Shown here: in pieces, positions 5,332 to 6,866 of the stretch
How the letters are laid out: every line of letters begins with the position of its first letter
Numbering within the stretch: the stretch's first letter is position 1
From: Bifidobacterium breve
Lineage (GTDB): Bacteria > Actinomycetota > Acidimicrobiia > Acidimicrobiales > Ilumatobacteraceae
NCBI GenBank assembly: GCA_943325425.2
Contig: CALPPJ020000069.1
Span: forward strand, 1 to 6,866
Reading direction: 5' to 3'
Length of the DNA: 6,866 nucleotides
Notes under the pieces: model-generated
What the model was told of the DNA's origin: nothing
The model's input: only the letters and a program-made list of their open reading frames with translations
Database searches by the model: none
Translations under genes and position numbers: made by a program

Positions 5332-6174
5332 ACGTTGCGGTGATTCACCAGCGATTGTCGTTCGTCGTAGCTCACGACGAAATCCCCCATAATCATTCAA
5401 CGCCACATGTTGAGTTGAACGATTATCCCAAATCACAACATCACCAGATTGCCACCGATGGCGATACATGAATTTGACATCGGTCGTGTGAAGGTGCAAG
5501 AACGACATGAGTGATTGGGCTTCATCGTTCGGCATGTTCTCAATATCACGCACATACGCCCGATTGAAAAATAAGACTTCTCTTCCGGTCTCGGGATGCA
5601 CCGGCACGAGTGGATGAACTCTGTGATCATTTGCTGATTCATCACACACAATTTGCATTCCGCTCATCCCAGTATGGAGAGCTTGCATCTTCGGCGAGTA
5701 GGCATCGCGCGCCGAATGCACGGCTTTCAACGCGCGCAGTCGAATTTGCATCGGCTCATGTAGTGCATTCCAAGCAGCCGTCATTGATGCAAAACAGGTG
5801 TCACCGCCCCACGGCGGAACGTCAACTGCCGAAAGGATCGTGAAGGACGGTGGCTCGTTTTGAAAGGAAAAATCTGAGTGCCACGCTCCGCCGAAGTTAA
5901 ACGCCGCACCTTCATCAGCCTCTTTGACAACGCGAATGACTTCCGGAAACTCATCCATCGTTGCGATAAACGGAACCTCACCGAACGGACCAAGTCGCGC
6001 CGAAAAAGCGCTTTGTTGAGCGGGTTCAAGCGTCTGACCACGCACGACGACCACTTCGTGGGCGCACATCACAGCCCGCAATTCGGCGAGATCGCCTTCG
6101 CTGAGTGATGCGAGATTAATCCCCGAAATTTCAGCAGCAAAAACTCCGGTCAAAGGTTGGGCTTTGATTGGCAT
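5329..6174 (-). CDS. TauD/TfdA-family Fe(II)/2-oxoglutarate dioxygenase
   Basis: This 281-residue enzyme is the usual length for a TauD-type dioxygenase. Such enzymes use Fe(II), O2 and 2-oxoglutarate to hydroxylate small substrates, often releasing sulfite, an amine or another group. The iron triad is clear: H99 and D101 (AWHSDFSF) and H256 (STQHVAL). The 2-oxoglutarate contacts T126 (WGGDT) and R271 (ELRRTTI) line up with E. coli TauD T126 and R270. The start LTGVFAAEISGINLASLSEGD and the segment AHEVVVVRGQ (38-47) are also typical. The TauD sulfonate-binding His70 is missing, since the matching stretch reads GEVPFIATMDEFPE, so taurine is an unlikely substrate. ATG 6174 is preceded by TAGGGT and six bases, a leaderless pattern. 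The gene is divergent from the 6206 gene and convergent with the DUF2207 gene. No transporter or sulfur gene adjoins it to hint at a substrate. Confidence 0.93.
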   Translation of the reverse strand: MPIKAQPLTGVFAAEISGINLASLSEGDLAELRAVMCAHEVVVVRGQTLEPAQQSAFSARLGPFGEVPFIATMDEFPEVIRVVKEADEGAAFNFGGAWHSDFSFQNEPPSFTILSAVDVPPWGGDTCFASMTAAWNALHEPMQIRLRALKAVHSARDAYSPKMQALHTGMSGMQIVCDESANDHRVHPLVPVHPETGREVLFFNRAYVRDIENMPNDEAQSLMSFLHLHTTDVKFMYRHRWQSGDVVIWDNRSTQHVALNDYGGFRRELRRTTIAGESPQR

Positions 6175-6180
6175 GAGTCA

Positions 6181-6186
6181 ACCCTA
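6181..6186 (-). promoter_or_regulatory. -10 element TAGGGT for a predicted leaderless dioxygenase transcript
   Basis: On the minus strand TAGGGT (6186 to 6181) is followed by TGACTC and ATG at 6174, putting the predicted transcription start on the A of the ATG. AGGG could alternatively be read as a weak ribosome binding site about nine bases upstream. Both readings support the ATG at 6174. No -35 element is obvious. Confidence 0.45.
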
Positions 6187-6193
6187 ACTGTTC

Positions 6194-6199
6194 TAAGGT
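6194..6199 (+). promoter_or_regulatory. TAAGGT: leaderless -10 element or ribosome binding site for the 6206 gene
   Basis: TAAGGT is followed by TTAGCC and ATG at 6206. As a TAnnnT -10 hexamer it predicts transcription starting on the A of the ATG. The embedded AAGG (6195-6198), seven bases before the ATG, could instead be a ribosome binding site on a longer mRNA. Either reading supports the ATG at 6206. Confidence 0.4.
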
Positions 6200-6205
6200 T
6201 TAGCC

Positions 6206-6691
6206 ATGACCGCGTTAGAGATTCCAAGATTTGGTGAGTTACTCAGCCCATTCATTTCGCAGGTTCCCGACATTGCGCGACCGCGCTTTTTGGCGTTACT
6301 TGAACGTGGTGCCGCCAATCGTTACCGCATGTGGGCCGAACAACTTCCGACCCACGCCGAAGTTCTTTTGGAATGCGCCGAAAGCGAAGATGAAATAGCA
6401 AACCGCATTGAAGGAGCATTTGCGCTTGACGATTCACTGCGCGACCGACTGCTCGCGCCGCTCCCCCAAGCAACGCAAACCTATTACGACGCTTTCGCCC
6501 CTTATGACGTTTGGGACCAGCTTCGTATTCAGGCCAATGCAGAACGCCAGGGTGCACATGCGTGGCGGTCAATCGCCGCGCATCATCCCGATGCCAAGGT
6601 CATTGAAGTATTGAATTCGTGTTCTGCTCTTGAAGAACTCAGCGCCGATGCGCTTGATGCTCTGATTGCCGCACACGCACCGTCACGCTGA
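6206..6691 (+). CDS. Hypothetical all-helical protein with an internal duplication
   Basis: I cannot assign a function to this 161-residue protein. It has no signal peptide or membrane helix and looks cytosolic, rich in Ala, Leu and Glu and probably all alpha. Two segments match without gaps at an offset of 80 residues: E33-R-x2-A-x2-Y-R-x2-A44-x3-P48 and E113-R-x2-A-x2-W-R-x2-A124-x3-P128. Each is followed by a helix with a Cys and acidic residues (C57 with ESEDEIA; C139 with SALEELS). This suggests two copies of a helical hairpin forming a four-helix bundle. The shape and the leading Glu of each repeat recall ferritin-like proteins, but the ExxH metal motifs of that family are absent, so a di-iron role is not supported. 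ATG 6206 has AAGG seven bases upstream. The gene is divergent from the dioxygenase and followed 51 bases later by an MFS gene on the same strand. Confidence 0.8.
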   Translation: MTALEIPRFGELLSPFISQVPDIARPRFLALLERGAANRYRMWAEQLPTHAEVLLECAESEDEIANRIEGAFALDDSLRDRLLAPLPQATQTYYDAFAPYDVWDQLRIQANAERQGAHAWRSIAAHHPDAKVIEVLNSCSALEELSADALDALIAAHAPSR

Positions 6692-6713
6692 CTACGACAC
6701 ACTGACTTACGAC
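6688..6713 (+). repeat. Short imperfect direct repeat at the end of the 6206 gene
   Basis: CTGACTACGAC (6688-6698) and CTGACTTACGAC (6702-6713) are near-identical and differ by one inserted T. The first includes the TGA stop of the 6206 gene. The rest of the 51-base gap holds a possible promoter and no terminator hairpin. Confidence 0.35.
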
Positions 6714-6728
6714 GCGCTGATCAAGAAC

Positions 6729-6734
6729 TAATAT
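6729..6734 (+). promoter_or_regulatory. Possible -10 element TAATAT upstream of the MFS gene
   Basis: TAATAT is one change from TATAAT and lies in an A/T-rich stretch. It predicts transcription starting near 6741, two bases before the ATG at 6743, so the mRNA would be almost leaderless. A -35 element is not clear; TTACGA at 6708-6713 (15-base spacer) is the nearest weak candidate. Confidence 0.35.
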
Positions 6735-6742
6735 TTATCTAT

Positions 6743-6866
6743 ATGCATTTGAAGCGACTCTTTCGTACGCTTCAATTCGCGACCCTATTAATGTCATCCA
6801 CGTATGGCGTCATGTTCACCATGCTCGACGATTACCGCGACAAGTACGGAATTAGCGAATCAGGAC
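6743..6866 (+). CDS. MFS transporter, N-terminal fragment (truncated by window)
   Basis: An open frame runs from ATG 6743 to the end of the window (41 codons). It reads MHLKRLFRTLQFATLLMSST, then YGVMFTMLDDYRDKYGISES and G. A short basic N-terminus, a hydrophobic first helix (about residues 11-27) and a DDYRDKYGIS-type loop are typical of the first helix and periplasmic loop of actinobacterial major facilitator superfamily transporters. The substrate cannot be told from so short a piece. The start is supported by a basic-then-hydrophobic onset and by the TAATAT hexamer just upstream; there is no ribosome binding site. It lies 51 bases after the 6206 gene on the same strand and probably has its own promoter. 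Confidence 0.65.
   Translation, partial: MHLKRLFRTLQFATLLMSSTYGVMFTMLDDYRDKYGISESG

Noticed and set aside
6206..6691. Ferritin-like di-iron protein
   Set aside because: The repeated helical layout is suggestive, but the ExxH motifs needed for a di-iron centre are absent.
1..6866. Mobile element, toxin-antitoxin, CRISPR, phage-defence or tRNA content
   Set aside because: No transposase or integrase motifs, regularly spaced repeats, terminal inverted repeats, cloverleaf tRNA sequence or toxin-antitoxin pair could be seen on either strand.

Overview
The window looks like a piece of an actinobacterial chromosome of intermediate G+C. The best guess, by inference only, is an aquatic Acidimicrobiia-type lineage. 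The reasons are a short F420-dependent FDOR/PPOX protein resembling mycobacterial Rv2074, a DUF4916-type NUDIX-like protein typical of Actinobacteria, several GTG starts, and several genes that appear to be transcribed without a leader. There is no tRNA, rRNA, CRISPR array, insertion sequence or phage gene. Coding density is very high: the longest gap between genes is about 65 bases, so no stretch over 300 bases lacks a gene.

Layout. At the left edge is the C-terminal end of an FtsX/MacB-type ABC permease (1-360, +), followed after 9 bases by an F420-binding FDOR protein (370-759, +). This pair meets a convergent Fpg/Nei-family gene (772-1662, -). A small conserved hypothetical gene (1723/1732-2046, +) is divergent from the Nei-like gene and convergent with a two-gene minus-strand unit: tag (3306-2674, 3-methyladenine DNA glycosylase I), then a NUDIX-like DUF4916 gene (2608-2072). 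Divergent from tag, with only 13 bases between the start codons, is a long DUF2207 membrane protein with a glycine-rich tail (3320-5314, +). It runs into a convergent TauD/TfdA-type dioxygenase (6174-5329, -). Divergent from that, across 31 bases, is an unrecognised helical protein (6206-6691, +). Last comes the first 41 codons of an MFS transporter (6743 to the window edge, +).

How the genes work together. Strand switching is frequent, so most genes look like single transcription units rather than one pathway. The only functional theme is DNA and nucleotide integrity on the minus strand between 772 and 3306: an Fpg/Nei homologue, Tag and a NUDIX-fold protein. Tag keeps all of its key residues. 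The Fpg/Nei homologue has lost its catalytic Pro and Glu and its catalytic-loop Lys, and the NUDIX box is degenerate.

The two points most worth a second look are (1) the Fpg/Nei protein with intact DNA-binding modules and a dismantled active site, and (2) a recurring TAnnnT-N6-(A/G)TG arrangement at four start codons, which predicts leaderless mRNAs starting exactly at the start codon. No wholly new multi-gene system is evident.
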